This document shows positions 49,829 to 61,200 of a DNA stretch of 64,000 nucleotides, piece after piece. The notes below the pieces were generated by a model. That model saw only the letters and a program-made list of their open reading frames with translations. It searched no databases and was not told the origin of the DNA. This stretch comes from Trochalopteron elliotii. Its lineage: Eukaryota > Chordata > Aves > Passeriformes > Leiothrichidae. The stretch's first letter is position 1. Each line of letters starts with the position of its first letter. The DNA lies in NCBI GenBank assembly GCA_024734555.1, contig JANPWX010000054.1, positions 6,700,991-6,764,990 on the forward strand. The letters run 5' to 3'. Made by a program: the position numbers and the translations under genes.

Positions 49829-50161
49829 CCAGATGTCTCGAAGTATCTGAAGGAAGGTGTCAGAGGATAGAGTAGAACTCTGCCCAGTGGTGACACGCAA
49901 TAAGAGAAGAGGAAATGGGTAGAAACTGATGCACAGGAAACTCCACCTGAGCAAAAGGAAGAATTTCTTTACTGTGGAGTGACCATCCACAGGAGCAGGG
50001 TGCCCAGAGAGGCTGTGGAGTCTCCCTCAGTGGAGATATTCCAGAACTGTCTGGACACAATCCTGTGTGGTGTGAGCTGGGATGGCCCTGCCTGAGCAGG
50101 GAGGTGGGACAGACTCGTCCCCTGTGGTCCCTTCCAGCCTGGCCCCTTCTGCGATACCCTG
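49829..50161 (+). mobile_element. CR1 LINE fragment, 3' end (plus orientation)
   Basis: Begins near GTATCTGAAGGAAGGTGTCA and runs through GAGGAAATGGGTAGAAACTG, GAAACTCCACCTGAGCAAAA, TGCCCAGAGAGGCTGTGGAG, GGAGATATTCCAGAACTGTC, TGGGATGGCCCTGCCTGAGC and GTCCCTTCCAGCCTGGCCCC. It ends in a decayed copy of the short terminal repeat (TTCTGCGATACCCTG). This is the sense orientation of an avian CR1 3' end. The copy is 5'-truncated with no ORF2 coding left. Confidence 0.93.
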
Positions 50162-51810
50162 CTGTACCTTTCATCAATGCTACAACTGTAACAGTTTTGC
50201 TTTTCCCTTCATGGCCAAGTCAAGCCAAACTGCTCATTCACCTTGCCTTGTAGATAGTTTGTTATATAAAATTAAAAATTATCAACTAATACTTCCTCCT
50301 AAGAGGGAAAAGTTCAGAAATGGCTTCACAAAATAAATTAAGTTTAGCAGCCTTAGAATTAGTAACTAACTGGGTAAGCATGTTACATGAGTGTGACATG
50401 TTTTAATTGAATTTACAAATTCTCTACAAAAGAGAGGCAAAGCATTGCTATCAGAGTGCTGAGGGTCAGGACTAGGGATAATTTGTCTCTTCCAGAATCG
50501 ATAGTGCCTAAAAAAAAACATGCAGTGGTCTAGACCTAGTACGCTGGATTCAAGGATTTCAAAATCTGAAAAAATCTGATGAGAAAGGATCACTGAAGTT
50601 TTGCTTATCCAGGAAAAGGTTTGTCAAAGAACAGAGATTTCCTTTAGGCTAGTAAAACCCTTCAGCTTACAACTCCTAGACAGCCTGCCAAAAGATTTCC
50701 TAGTTCTCCTTTGTCTGCTTTCTCTCACCCAAATATGCTGCAGAATAGTTAGTTAAAGGGACTTCTTTAGAAAGGTGTGTGTGGTTCAATGGAGATTTTG
50801 AACAGAAAATCAGTTAACAAAGTAATGTTATTTCAAAAGAATACTATGCAATATTACAGAAATACAGTGTATTTCTTCTTCTTTGGGAAAGCTGGAGAAA
50901 ACACATTTTTATTACATGCATGTGCATGTTTCAGGTAAAGCAGTAAGATACAACACATTATTCAATCCAATTAATATGGTTGAAAAAAGTTTTGTAACAG
51001 AGATCTCACATTTCCTTTACAGATATGAATTTCCAAAAAAAATTTAATCTATAAACCAACATAAACAGCTGCACTGCTTTTTGGGCCTCAATGATACAAA
51101 TAATATAGAGAATATAGCTAAACTCATTTGCTAAAGGAGAAGAATCAGTCTCTCACATTCTGCATGCTTTTAACCATCTGTATGACATACCTGAAGAAAT
51201 CTTGCCATTGCAATGTTCTCTAATTTGTAAATACTACTACATATTTCAAAACAAAAAAAAACTGGTTCAGTGCATAAGGAAAGACTTTAGTCTGAATAGA
51301 CTTACTCAGAACTTTTCTAATTTGTAACAGACCTTGACTCAGAAAGAGCATTCCTAATATGAATGTCCTAATGAAACTGCTAGAAGATTCAGGGTCAAGG
51401 CTTTGAATCTACAAGGCAGTCTTGAAGCCCAACTCTGCTTCTTTCTCACAGCTCTTTGCTATAGTTTATGGCAATAGAAGCGACAATCTTCTTTTACACT
51501 TACCCTGAACAGCTCTGGAAATGAGACTAGATGGTTTAAATAGAATAGGAAAGTGTGTGGGGAATGTAGAAATTCCCAGTGTTGGCAAGATCCCAGCATT
51601 TCTAGGATGGATATATAAAATTGCTACTCTGGTGCAAAGTGTTGCAATCAAAAGCAGATTTCAGAAGGCAAGAAAATGACAAAACAATGTCTGACGTCTT
51701 GCAGTTGATACACAAAGTAGGATTAATATAGAAGAACCAGAAAAGGCAGAGACAATTATGATGCACAGTATTTCAAAAGACTTCAAAAACTGAGTCATCT
51801 TGAAGCAGCA

Positions 51811-51850
51811 TTAAAACAAACAAGCAAAAAAAACCCCCTCACCACCAAAT
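51811..51850 (+). repeat. A/C-rich low-complexity tract
   Basis: TTAAAACAAACAAGC, a run of eight A, then CCCCCTCACCACC. Same style as the other A/C tracts. Confidence 0.55.
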
Positions 51851-52458
51851 TAAGTCCCTTATCTGTCCTTTTATATGTTTAAAAAAACTGAGCCTGAAAC
51901 TCTTGTAACAAGAGCCCTCCATTGTTACAACAGAAGTTGTAACAGTTTTATTTCTTTGTAGAATTGCTGGGCTGGAAACGTCTATAAAATATTAGAAAAT
52001 ACTGCTCAATTGTTAAAAGTTGCAGAGAATTACAGCACAGTATTGTTATGCACAATGAAGTTATGTTCTACAAGATATTCCTGAACAAGAGTGTTTGAGC
52101 CTGTCCCTCAAAACTAAGTTGAGTCCTCAACGCAAGCTTGAAAAATTTAGCAAGAAAAACACGAACAAAGCCTTCAAGAGAAAACAGATACACCACTGTC
52201 TGAAAAAGTTAGTCACATTATTTTACACAGGTGGTTAATTTCCCATCACATAAACAGAAAAGATAACACTTTCTACTTGCAGAGCAGCACAGTCATTTGC
52301 TTCAAGTAATTTGGGACTAAATTTAGTTACATGTACATTTACCTATCACAGTGAAGCCAACATCATCATGGTACTACTTTGGTTTTTACTCTGAAATTTC
52401 TGCTGATTAAAAACTTGAAAGACTGTATTTGTTTTCTCATAAGCTTCTGTCTTTCAGA

Positions 52459-52490
52459 TTAAAAAAAAAAAACAAAACCAAAATAAAAAC
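52459..52490 (+). repeat. A-rich tract
   Basis: A run of 12 A followed by CAAAACCAAAATAAAAAC. No element body upstream. Confidence 0.75.
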
Positions 52491-53047
52491 TGCTTATTAC
52501 TCATATGCATTTGATTCAGAACTATGTTACTCTTTAGCAGGTAATTAGATGTAAAACAATAAAGGCTGCTCATCTGGCTGAAGTGAGGAAAATATTATCC
52601 TGAAAAAAAGCATGATGAGCTCCTTGAGTAGCAGTACTGGGTATGAGCAGAGAAAGTCAGCTTTGCAAAAAGAAGCAGAGACACAACATCGTGATGATGT
52701 GTAGTTAACTCTTTAAGATAAAGAAATAAGCATGCATAATTTATTAGACTGAATTTGAATAAAAAAGAACACTTTTATCCTCAGTATAACTTTTGCTCGC
52801 TAGATAACCCCCAGCACAGTCTCCTTTACAGTGTATTTAGTCCATATCTGTACCACAAGTGCACAGTGCTTTGATCAGCCACTCTACCAGCCAAATGCTT
52901 CAGATGGTTTTCAAAGGAACACATCTGCTCACAGAGACAAAGTCACATCTCATGCTCTGATGAGGACAGTGGTGCTGTTACAGCCAGCAAGCAAGTGGCA
53001 ACCCACAGCTGGTGCCAGGAGCTCTCCCCTGGGGTGGTCACACCAAT

Positions 53048-53070
53048 CAAATCTCTGAAATAGAGATTTG
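53048..53070. repeat. Perfect 9-bp-arm hairpin
   Basis: CAAATCTCT (53048-53056) and AGAGATTTG (53062-53070) are exact reverse complements around GAAAT. Confidence 0.85.
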
Positions 53071-54682
53071 TCTGTTTTGAGGGAAGCTGGGGAGGTGGGG
53101 GCTGATGCAGCAAACCAGAGAGAAGATGATGGGTGTTGATTTCTGATGCCTCAACCCACATTAGGTATGAGAGGAGCATAAAACTAAATTGAATGAACCT
53201 TACTTTTAGGATATCTTGTTTTGGTCAGTTTTACATCCTGCTCTCTTTGTACTATGGGATTTTATTCACTCAGTAATGTTTTGATAGTTGTGCTGGTTTA
53301 TATAATTGCTGCCTTAGATATTCATTTCTGCCCCTATGTTACCCCTCTCTCATGCCAGCACAATCATTTCTGCAGCTGATTTTCTCAGTTCACTTTACTG
53401 TGCAATCTGGCTTGTAGTTAGCAAGAGAAAATGTGGGTTTTTTTCATGAACCAGTTTCCTGAACTTGTTCACTATGAATATGCAAAGAAGGAAAATGCTT
53501 CTGAATACCTAAATTCTTTATGACGGCAAAGGGAAAGAAAAGCTTTTTTAGTATTATCCCATAGGAAATATTCCATATTCAAAGTAATAGCCAGCCTGCA
53601 GAACTGACTCCTGGAGCACTACTGCCTTTAAAAGGCACACAAAAATTTCCCTAGAGCAGACCATCTAGAGGGGTAATGGTTATCACACCAGTTACAGGTG
53701 GAGCAGAGCCCACACTGTGGAGGAGAAGGCAGAGCCTTGGTGGAGCTGGGTGCCACACCACACAGAGTGTGATGGGACATCTCAATTTGTACCAGTTCTG
53801 GATCCAAGCCTGTACAAGGGAGGGGAAAGGTATATCCTAGGCTGGTTCTAACTTCTATCTGCATGAGATTTCTCAAGTCTAAGAAGAGCCAGCTAAGCAG
53901 TGAAACACGACAAAATGCCTAATTCTAAGGCTAGCATTGCAAACTCACCAGCAGAGCACAAGTGACAACAATCTGCTACAGTTGGCTGTGTATTCATCCT
54001 AATATTTGGAAGACAGCATGCAGGGGGACTTCAACAGGAATAAGCCCTTTCTGTTCTTTGCCTGTATTTCATCCCCAGCCTCAACTCTTAAAGATCTTAT
54101 TTTTCCTGATAACATAGCTTGAAAACATGACTGCAATAAGGCAGTGTTTTCCTTAAAATAAAATTAATTCTAAAAACAATTTTCTGTATATAAAGTCCAG
54201 GTAGATTTATTTTTCTATTGAAAATTAAAGCTTACTTTTGGCAGATGATGAGGGACAAATGGGTTAGTGGAAAGCAAAGACATATTCCACCCTTGACTTC
54301 TTTTGTCTGGTCATCTTTCCTCCATTTGCCAGAAATTACAAAGCAATTGAGTTCAAAGGCACCACACATTGTGAGTCAGAGACTGGATTTCCAGCGTGGT
54401 TATGTTGGATTTATTTGAATAATGTTTGTAGTGAGCACTGAGGCCCCACACCTCAGACATGCTGGCACTTCCACCAGCAGCCTTCCAGCACCTGATGAAA
54501 CAGAAATCCCTCGCTGGGTGGGACTCCCTAATACTCTGCATATTCGGAAGAAAACATTTTCATATTGGCACAACAGATTCCTCATTAGTGTTTTTTCTTG
54601 TTAAAACACGAAACCTGGGCCAGACTCTGGGCTGTTGTGCGTACTCTGAGCTGTGACAGGCGGCGGGGCAGCACGGCCGGGG

Positions 54683-54959
54683 CAGGCAGGCATGGAGCTG
54701 CAGAGCTCCTGCCCCCAATCCTGTGCCGGGACAGGCCGATGGAGCTCCTGCCCCCATCCTTGCCCCCATCCCTGTCCCGGGACAGGCCGATGGAGCTCCT
54801 GCCCCCATCCCTGTCCCGGGACAGGCCGATGGAGCTCCTGCCCCCATCCCTGTCCCGGGACAGGCCGATGGAGCTCCTGCCCCCATTCCTGTCCCGGGAC
54901 AGGCCGATGGAGCTCCTGCCCCCATCCCTGCCCCCATCCCTGTCCCGGGACAGGCTGAC
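54683..54959. repeat. GC-rich minisatellite, 39/51-bp units
   Basis: Five full units start at ACAGGCCGATGGAGCTCC: 54731-54781 (51 bp), 54782-54820 (39), 54821-54859 (39), 54860-54898 (39) and 54899-54949 (51). A diverged unit precedes (about 54683-54730) and a partial unit follows (54950-54959). The 51-bp forms carry an extra 12 bases (a second TGCCCCCATCCC). Each junction forms the 16-bp perfect palindrome CCTGTCCCGGGACAGG, and each unit contains GGAGCTCC. Inner units differ by only one or two bases, so the array is young or homogenised. All lengths are multiples of three, which creates long frames on both strands (54560-55172); these are treated as artefacts. Confidence 0.95.
54918..54948 (-). 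other. Potential G-quadruplex motif on the minus strand
   Basis: In the last 51-bp unit the plus strand has five C runs of three or more, separated by two- or three-base spacers: CCCCC-AT-CCC-TG-CCCCC-AT-CCC-TGT-CCC. The minus strand therefore has G3 to G5 runs with short loops, fitting the usual four-run quadruplex rule. The first 51-bp unit has a similar but weaker pattern because one C run is shortened. Confidence 0.6.
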
Positions 54960-55100
54960 GCTGCACAGCCGCGGCTCCGGGATCAGCACAGGGCCCGGGG
55001 GAGTGGCGTGGCAGCGAACTGTGCCGGCGTGCAAGTCAATCTGACTAACAAGGAGCCTCGCCCTGCTCCCTGCCCCTGGCAGGCTCCTCTGTGCCAAACT

Positions 55101-58100
55101 TTGCACTTCTCTAACCCTGCAGTGAACCTGCTCAGAGCACTATGCTGGCAGGAAACTCTCCCTACCAAATGAAAAAATGTAAACTTAACAACGTTTATGC
55201 CAGATTTCCTCCTTCCAGCTCTTGAGCCAGGTGCTTGTGCTGCAGCAGCCAGACAAGGGACAAGGAATGCAAAGTACTAACCATTAGCTGAGTCCCATTC
55301 TGATAGCTGCCGTCACTGGATCATCTAGGTTAACGTGTCTAATCACATCCTGACCAGACACGGACATTCTTCATACCCTGCTGTAGGCCTTAACAAGGGG
55401 ATGGACAAACATAGCCTTGAAAAAGCTACCCTGACAAGACTTAAGCATATAGAGGATGTTAAATCTGGCAGATAAGCTCTGCACTCCCTTTCTGAGCAGA
55501 AGGGAAACCCAAGTTCTTCTGAATACCTAAGAGGGTTATGAATAGAGGAGGCGCCCATACACGACAACAAGATGCTATGGCAAGGCCATTTTAACAAGCT
55601 TTCAAATTTTGAATTTTTACAATTTTATTTGTGCCCCAAGGATGCTTGAGAGAAACAAGAAAAAACACAGATGCAAAGAAAGCAATAGTCAGAAGTGTGA
55701 CCCAAGGGAAGGGCAGGGAGGGAGGGCTCTGTAGCATGAAAGGAGTTGAGGAAGTGAGCATGGAAGCTGAGAGCACAAGAGTACCCATTTGGGGCACAAG
55801 ACACTGTTTTAGTTTTGGTCAATGAACAGACCCACACGGGAGAGACACACACGGTGTACACAACAGAATGCTTCCCTTCTCCATTTAAAAGGCATGCTTG
55901 GGTCAGGAGCTCTCTCTGGGCTAATTGCTTGAGCCTGAAATGGCACTGCTGGTGCCTGGGAAACTGTTTCTATTTACTATAAGCCTGTCTGTTCCCCAGG
56001 CTGTACCAGCACAGACTCCACAGCCAGGATCAGACCTTTCAGGAAGGGGATGTCATGCTGCAGTGCCAGACAACCAATGTCACTGCCTCCTCTGCTTGTC
56101 ATCCCAGGAAAGGTAAGGCTCTTGTTCCAATGACTTTTCTTGCAAGCTGCTTGTGCTAACCAGCTGCCATTATTTCAAATGGAAAATGTGCTTGGTAGAA
56201 CGGGTTAGCAACTTGCATTGTCCTGTTTCTAACTGGTATCATGTTATCACGTGCTAGTGCCTGCAAAGGCATCTCATGCTAGAACAGTGTATTAATCTTT
56301 GAATTCTTACATGGTAGCAGTACTAAAAAACAAAGCTTCTCTTTCTCTTCATACAAGAAAGAAGGAAAAAAAATCAGTGTGGGGCAAAATCCCCACCTGT
56401 AAGGTTTTTCTTTTCTACCCTGACAATTTTCGTGTGAACTATAGTAGCTTTTTGTATTGAAAACTGGCCACTCCTAACCGATGAGCTCACTGCTGTTTGC
56501 ATCCTGAAGAGACATTAGGACAGAAACTCAGCAACAGCAAATCAGTTGCTTCACCAAAGAAAAGCGAGCAGTGGTGATTTATGTCAGCTAAGAGTCAAGA
56601 TTCGTCCTGCTTAAAGACATAGCTTGTTCCTGTAAGGAACCTCACTCAGCTTACAGGAGAGGGATGAAGCAGCACTTAACCAGGTCAAAGGGCAGGTGGA
56701 GAAACACAGATATTTCCAGATGTACAGAAAAAAAAAATGCCCCACCAATGGACTTGAAAGATGTGTTGTAAAGAAATCACTGATTATACCAGTCACCAGT
56801 CCTATAAATTTTTCAGGAGGAGACTCACACAGGCCAGGGAACATTTGATTACTTCATGGTGGGAATGTAAAAATACAGTTCCAGGAGAAGCAGCAAAAGG
56901 GTGGAGGGTGGAGTCACTGCAGATTTCTACATTTACTGAAGAGGTGCAGTGCTTTTTTGCCTGTTGGGGGAAAGGAATAGGTGGAGGTAAGCCCTTCTCT
57001 CATCAGTCTGCTACCCCTTCCCTTTGGAAGTCACCCCTTGTTATCAGCTCCATCTCCCCCCTTCCCAAAATGCATATGCTGCAGTTTGTACAGATGCCAT
57101 GTGGTTCATGGCATGAGACCTTGGGGGAAACAATGCACTCCTGTCGTTCAACTGATATTAACTCTGTGTGCTCATTGCACTCTAAGAATCCTTTCTGGGA
57201 TCAGTGATGCCATTACTGCAAGTATCAGTAGAACTACAATAGACTCCATAATTCTTTCCTGCATTTAAATTTCATCTTGGATTGGCTGGTGCAACTTTTT
57301 CCAGAAGGCCACAGCTAATTCCCATTGTTTTACTCAGTACAGTTATATTGGTATTTCTGTTTCAGGACAGCAAAAACTTGTTTGCTTTTATTTCATCCCC
57401 CTCTTACTTATGGATGCAGTCATAGGTTTAAATGTGCTATGGCTCACAGTTGACAGCTGAGTAGGTTTCTTTTCCAGTATTCTAAAAATTACAGTTTGAC
57501 TTTCACAATTCCTACTACATGCCACTCCTACTGCTCAGTTGTTAGGCAGCAAAGCACATAAAACCCCAAGAGAATTAGAGGGTATCAATTCAGTTTAAAA
57601 GAAAAAAAAAAAAGCCACTGAAAAGCCACATCACTTAATTCTGATTCAGAAAAATCATGTTCATACCTGTGTTGCTACACTGGGCAAGGACTCTCTGAAC
57701 CTACACCACAACTCAATATTTCCCTGCCATTCCTGTAGGGAAATACCAGGGCACACTGTCAGGCAGTCAGTAAATGTATCTCTTTGAAAAGTTGGTTTTT
57801 ATTCGAAAAGTTAGTTTCTTCAGCAAGTAGTTTGCCCTGCACCCCCCCACCCCCATATATTCAAGAATTTTGCATTTTCCCCCACGTTCTAGGAATGTTT
57901 TGATTTGTTTTATTTTACAGTTACATAGTAATTATTCAATTTTGACATTATGAAAATTAATGTAATTCCATAGTATAAACTATCTTCAGAGGTCAGGTGG
58001 GAAAAGAGGATACAATCATGTCTTTGAAACACACAATTTGTCATTCCAAATTAGAACAAACCTGCAACAATTAGAAAAATGAGAGAGTTCTAAGAGTAAC

Positions 58101-58148
58101 AATTTTTCCTCCTGACTGATAATTTGTTTTTAAGACCTCTGCACTTTT
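55101..58148. other. Non-coding stretch with one weak exon candidate
   Basis: Contains the candidate at 56000-56112. The plus frame 56761-57207 (148 codons) and its overlapping frame 56981-57268 are unrecognised. A C-rich patch (ACCCCCCCACCCCC) is at about 57841-57854 and an A run at 57602-57614. Confidence 0.5.
56000..56112 (+). other. Unverified internal exon candidate
   Basis: The tract CTATAAGCCTGTCTGTTCCCCAG ends at 55999 and a strong donor-like GTAAGG follows at 56113. The 113 bases between are open in all three frames. One frame gives a protein-like peptide with FQEGDVMLQCQTTNVTAS, which has an N-x-T glycosylation motif and a faint immunoglobulin-like look (GD.x.LxC). That resemblance is only an impression. 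It lies about 900 bases downstream of the CpG-dense island, on the side where a downstream exon of a plus-strand transcript would be expected. No partner exon was found. Confidence 0.2.
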
Positions 58149-58212
58149 TGCTTTATGAATGATCTGCTGAATGGCCTTGTACAAGTCACTTATCCTCTTT
58201 ATGCCTCAGAGC
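58149..58212 (+). mobile_element. MIR-like SINE relic, core region
   Basis: GGCCTTGTACAAGTCACTTA followed by TCCTCTTTATGCCTCAG closely follows the MIR core (GACCTTGGGCAAGTCACTTA, ACCTCTCTGTGCCTCAG). CTCTGCACTT just upstream fits CTCTGCCACTTA. After GCCTCAG the match stops. A possible continuation (AATAAATGGGGTAAGG) appears about 150 bases later, near 58368, as if interrupted by an insertion, but this is weak. Confidence 0.55.
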
Positions 58213-61200
58213 AGATACAGCTGAGAGAGATACACACTGGCTATAACCATGTGTCATTATGCCAGGGCAATGCAGTGTGTCAACCTGACTATTATCTTAT
58301 TCTACCTACATGGGGTGCATCCATGCAGACTTTGCTTACCTAGACAAGTATCCCATTTGCAATTTCTAATAAATGGGGTAAGGAACATATACTGCAGCTG
58401 CTCAAAGTTTAGAGAAAAAAAACCTCTCTCCCTGCCCCAAACAACAACAATCATTTTTCCCTCTGTCTCTTGTGACTGCAGTTCTTGGAAGCAGACCTGT
58501 ATACACAATGCAGCTAAAGGCAATGGGTAGCTGTTTTCAAATATCTGAGGTACTGCTTTCAGCTGCATAAGATGTCGTGGTCTCCTGTTCCATGACAGCA
58601 AGAAAATTCAATGCCCATTTTTATGCAACAGCAGAGAGATGTGATTGAAATGGCAAATACACTCTAAAAAGAACAGCCACACACAAGCAGAGCAGGGGGC
58701 ACAGGTGTGTGGGCAGCAGCCCTGGGGGTAGGTGTCTGAGTGGCAAGACCATGTAAATAACATTTTCAGGTGCATTATTTTTAGCTGCCTCTGAGATTGC
58801 CAAGTTGCTACACCTCTGGTTGCTGCAGCCAAAATGCACCCCATAGTTACGAGGTTTCCCTTGTGAGGAAGCTGTAGGTTTAGATGAGCTTTTCCTGCTT
58901 GAGTGAAGACCTTTCCTGCTAACTACAGATCTATATATGTGTTATCAATTGTGCCGGCCTGGAAGAACTTAACCTGTTAACAGTAGAATGTTAGAGGATA
59001 TTACTGCACACAAATGCAAAGTCAGAAAGGTTCTATTAAGCACACATTAGGATACCTGACATTAACTACAGCATGTTTACATGGTATATCTTCCCACAGC
59101 TTGTCTGCTTTAAATGCCTTTGCTGAAGTGGCAGGTTTCCATTCCACTGTTACCTGAAAGAGATGTGAGCAGGAGGAAACTCTTGAAGCTGCAGCTCTGT
59201 GCTAGCCATATGCTACTTGTAGATGTAGACTTATCTATTAAAATTCAGAGCAGCTGTATTCAATGATAAAATGATAACTAGTATCAGCTCATTCTCCAGA
59301 GAGCTGAGCCACCATCACCTGTGTAAGGGAAAAACAGTGAACTGGATGGAAAGTCATAGACAGCCAAAGAAAGGACACAGAATCCCAGGAACTGGTTTTG
59401 TTTGCAGCATTTATTCAGGTCAGCTCATGAGGTGAGGGATCCTTAAAGGACCTGTACACTCCACAAAAGCAGACTTATTCTAGTATATCCTTAGGTCTTC
59501 CTTCACTCTGTGTGCACGGGAAGCTCCCTTTTAAAGTTGTCATTCCTATTAGAAGCACTCTTTATAATCTTATCCTTCTAGTTTCTGCCTCAGCTCAGCA
59601 CCCACTATTTAACTGGCAGCTGATCCTCTGTAGCTGTGTGAGCAGCCAACAAAGGTCTTCCCACTTTTTATCTGCAGCTCTTTATTACAACTGGAGCTGA
59701 AAAATGAGATGACACATCAAAGGGATTTGGTCTGGATTTCAAATTTCATACTATTCAGGGCTTTGTTGATTCCTTCATTTTGGATTCAGACCAGTTTAAA
59801 AAGTCAGTCACCAACAGCTCATCACCTCCAGGTGTCAAGTTCCCTCACACAAACTCACAGCTACACAGTCCTAAACCATTTTACACTGAATTGCCTCTTA
59901 CATGCTGCCCCTCACCCTGATGACAGGTCTCTGGTAGCATTTGACAGTGATGTCCACTATTTACCCTTACTTTGCTCTCACAGTTGCCCTTTCCGCAGTG
60001 GCAACAAGAGGGTGTTGCAGGGACCAGCTGACCCTTTTGTGCTGGGCTGCATGCCCTCCACACTCCTGATCCATCTTCTCTTGAGTGATACTGTTTTCAT
60101 TAAGGATGCAAGTCCATTAGTGGAAGGAGGCTAGGGATGTAATGCATCTTCAATGTTTCTTTTTGTGAATACTTATTTTTCCTTCTCTCTTCTAATTCTT
60201 GAATTTACTTTAATTAAGCCCTGAAACAAAATCACTCAGGCTTACTCAGCAGGTTGGATTAGTGTTCTCAAGATGAGAGTAAAATACAGACAATAAAGCC
60301 ACAAGCATACACCTCAGTGGGCACGTGTCAGCCTCCTGCCAGTGTGGCATGGGCTGTCAGGGTTGGAGGAGTAAGCAATGAACTCTTTTTTCATGGCACT
60401 GCACATAGGTGCACTTTTTCCTCTGAGAATTCTGGTGATTTTCTTATTTCTGCCCCTTTTGGGCAGTGAGTCCAAAGAGGGGTGGAAAGAAGGCAGAATG
60501 AGTCCTCAGACTTTCTACCTGCTCTGGGCACAGCAGTCTACACTGTCCCAGTACACAGGACACCTCCGTTTAGTTTTCTCCAAGATCTGCCCTCTCCTGC
60601 TGGGGTAGGTCTCTGCTGCTTGCATCTCACTGTGGGCTCCAGATCCAATGCTACCCTCAGTCAGTGCCTGGGATCATTAAGTCATGATCAACATGATTTT
60701 GATCAGTGCTTAATCAACTGCAAATCTAAAGTCTTGGGAATGAAAGATTTCCCCCACATGCTGTGCTTTTGCATAAATGCGAAAGGCTTCAAGAAACACA
60801 GCTAGGGATGAATGGCTGCAGTACAGACAAAAAGTCTGTTCCCACAGATATATTGTATGTATGCAAGGCTGTTGCTTTTTAAAATTCTCATCTCCTCTCA
60901 GAATAGAAGGCTTACAAGCCTTTCTTCATTTAAATATATGTTGTTCTCAGATTTCTACATGATAACCTAGACCTTTGCCTATTGATAGTACCACTCCAAC
61001 CAAAACATGAAGGTGACACACTCTGCATCTCTTTATAGAATGATAATTTTGTTCATTAGTTTTAGCTGAAAGCTGGTGTGGTCAGCAACCTTGCTTCAAT
61101 GGTCCTTCAGTACCTGCCAGGAACTGAGAAGTGATTTGTGACCGGAAATAATGAGTTTTTCTCCATCATGGATTCAGTGGAATTGCAGCAAAGGTGTTTC

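Larger units (their letters stand above)
50162..54639. other. Non-coding stretch
   Basis: Unique AT-rich sequence with two A/C tracts (51811-51850, 52459-52490) and a small hairpin (53048-53070). The sequence at 53288-53363 has 9-bp inverted ends but no other transposon feature. No gene recognised. Confidence 0.55.
54640..55100. promoter_or_regulatory. CpG-dense GC-rich island (possible unannotated promoter or CpG island)
   Basis: This is the only CpG-dense block in the window. It starts with GGCGGCGGGGCAGCACGGCC (about 54660-54679), continues through the minisatellite with at least two CpG per unit, and ends with CAGCCGCGGCTCCGGGATC (54966 on), CCGGCGTGC and CCTCGCCC. Most of the window is CpG-poor. 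It could be a CpG-island promoter of an unannotated transcript, or only the consequence of a GC-rich array. No TATA box or clear initiator was identified and no adjacent first exon is recognised. Confidence 0.35.

Noticed and set aside
53288..53363. Small transposon with 9-bp terminal inverted repeats (TTGTGCTGG / CCAGCACAA)
   Set aside because: No target-site duplication and no internal similarity to a known element; TGTGCTGGTT alone is too short to call an LTR start.
54560..55172. Several long frames on both strands over the minisatellite as repeat-protein genes
   Set aside because: They arise because unit lengths are multiples of three and the motif lacks stops; no start context, splice sites or flanking conservation can be argued.
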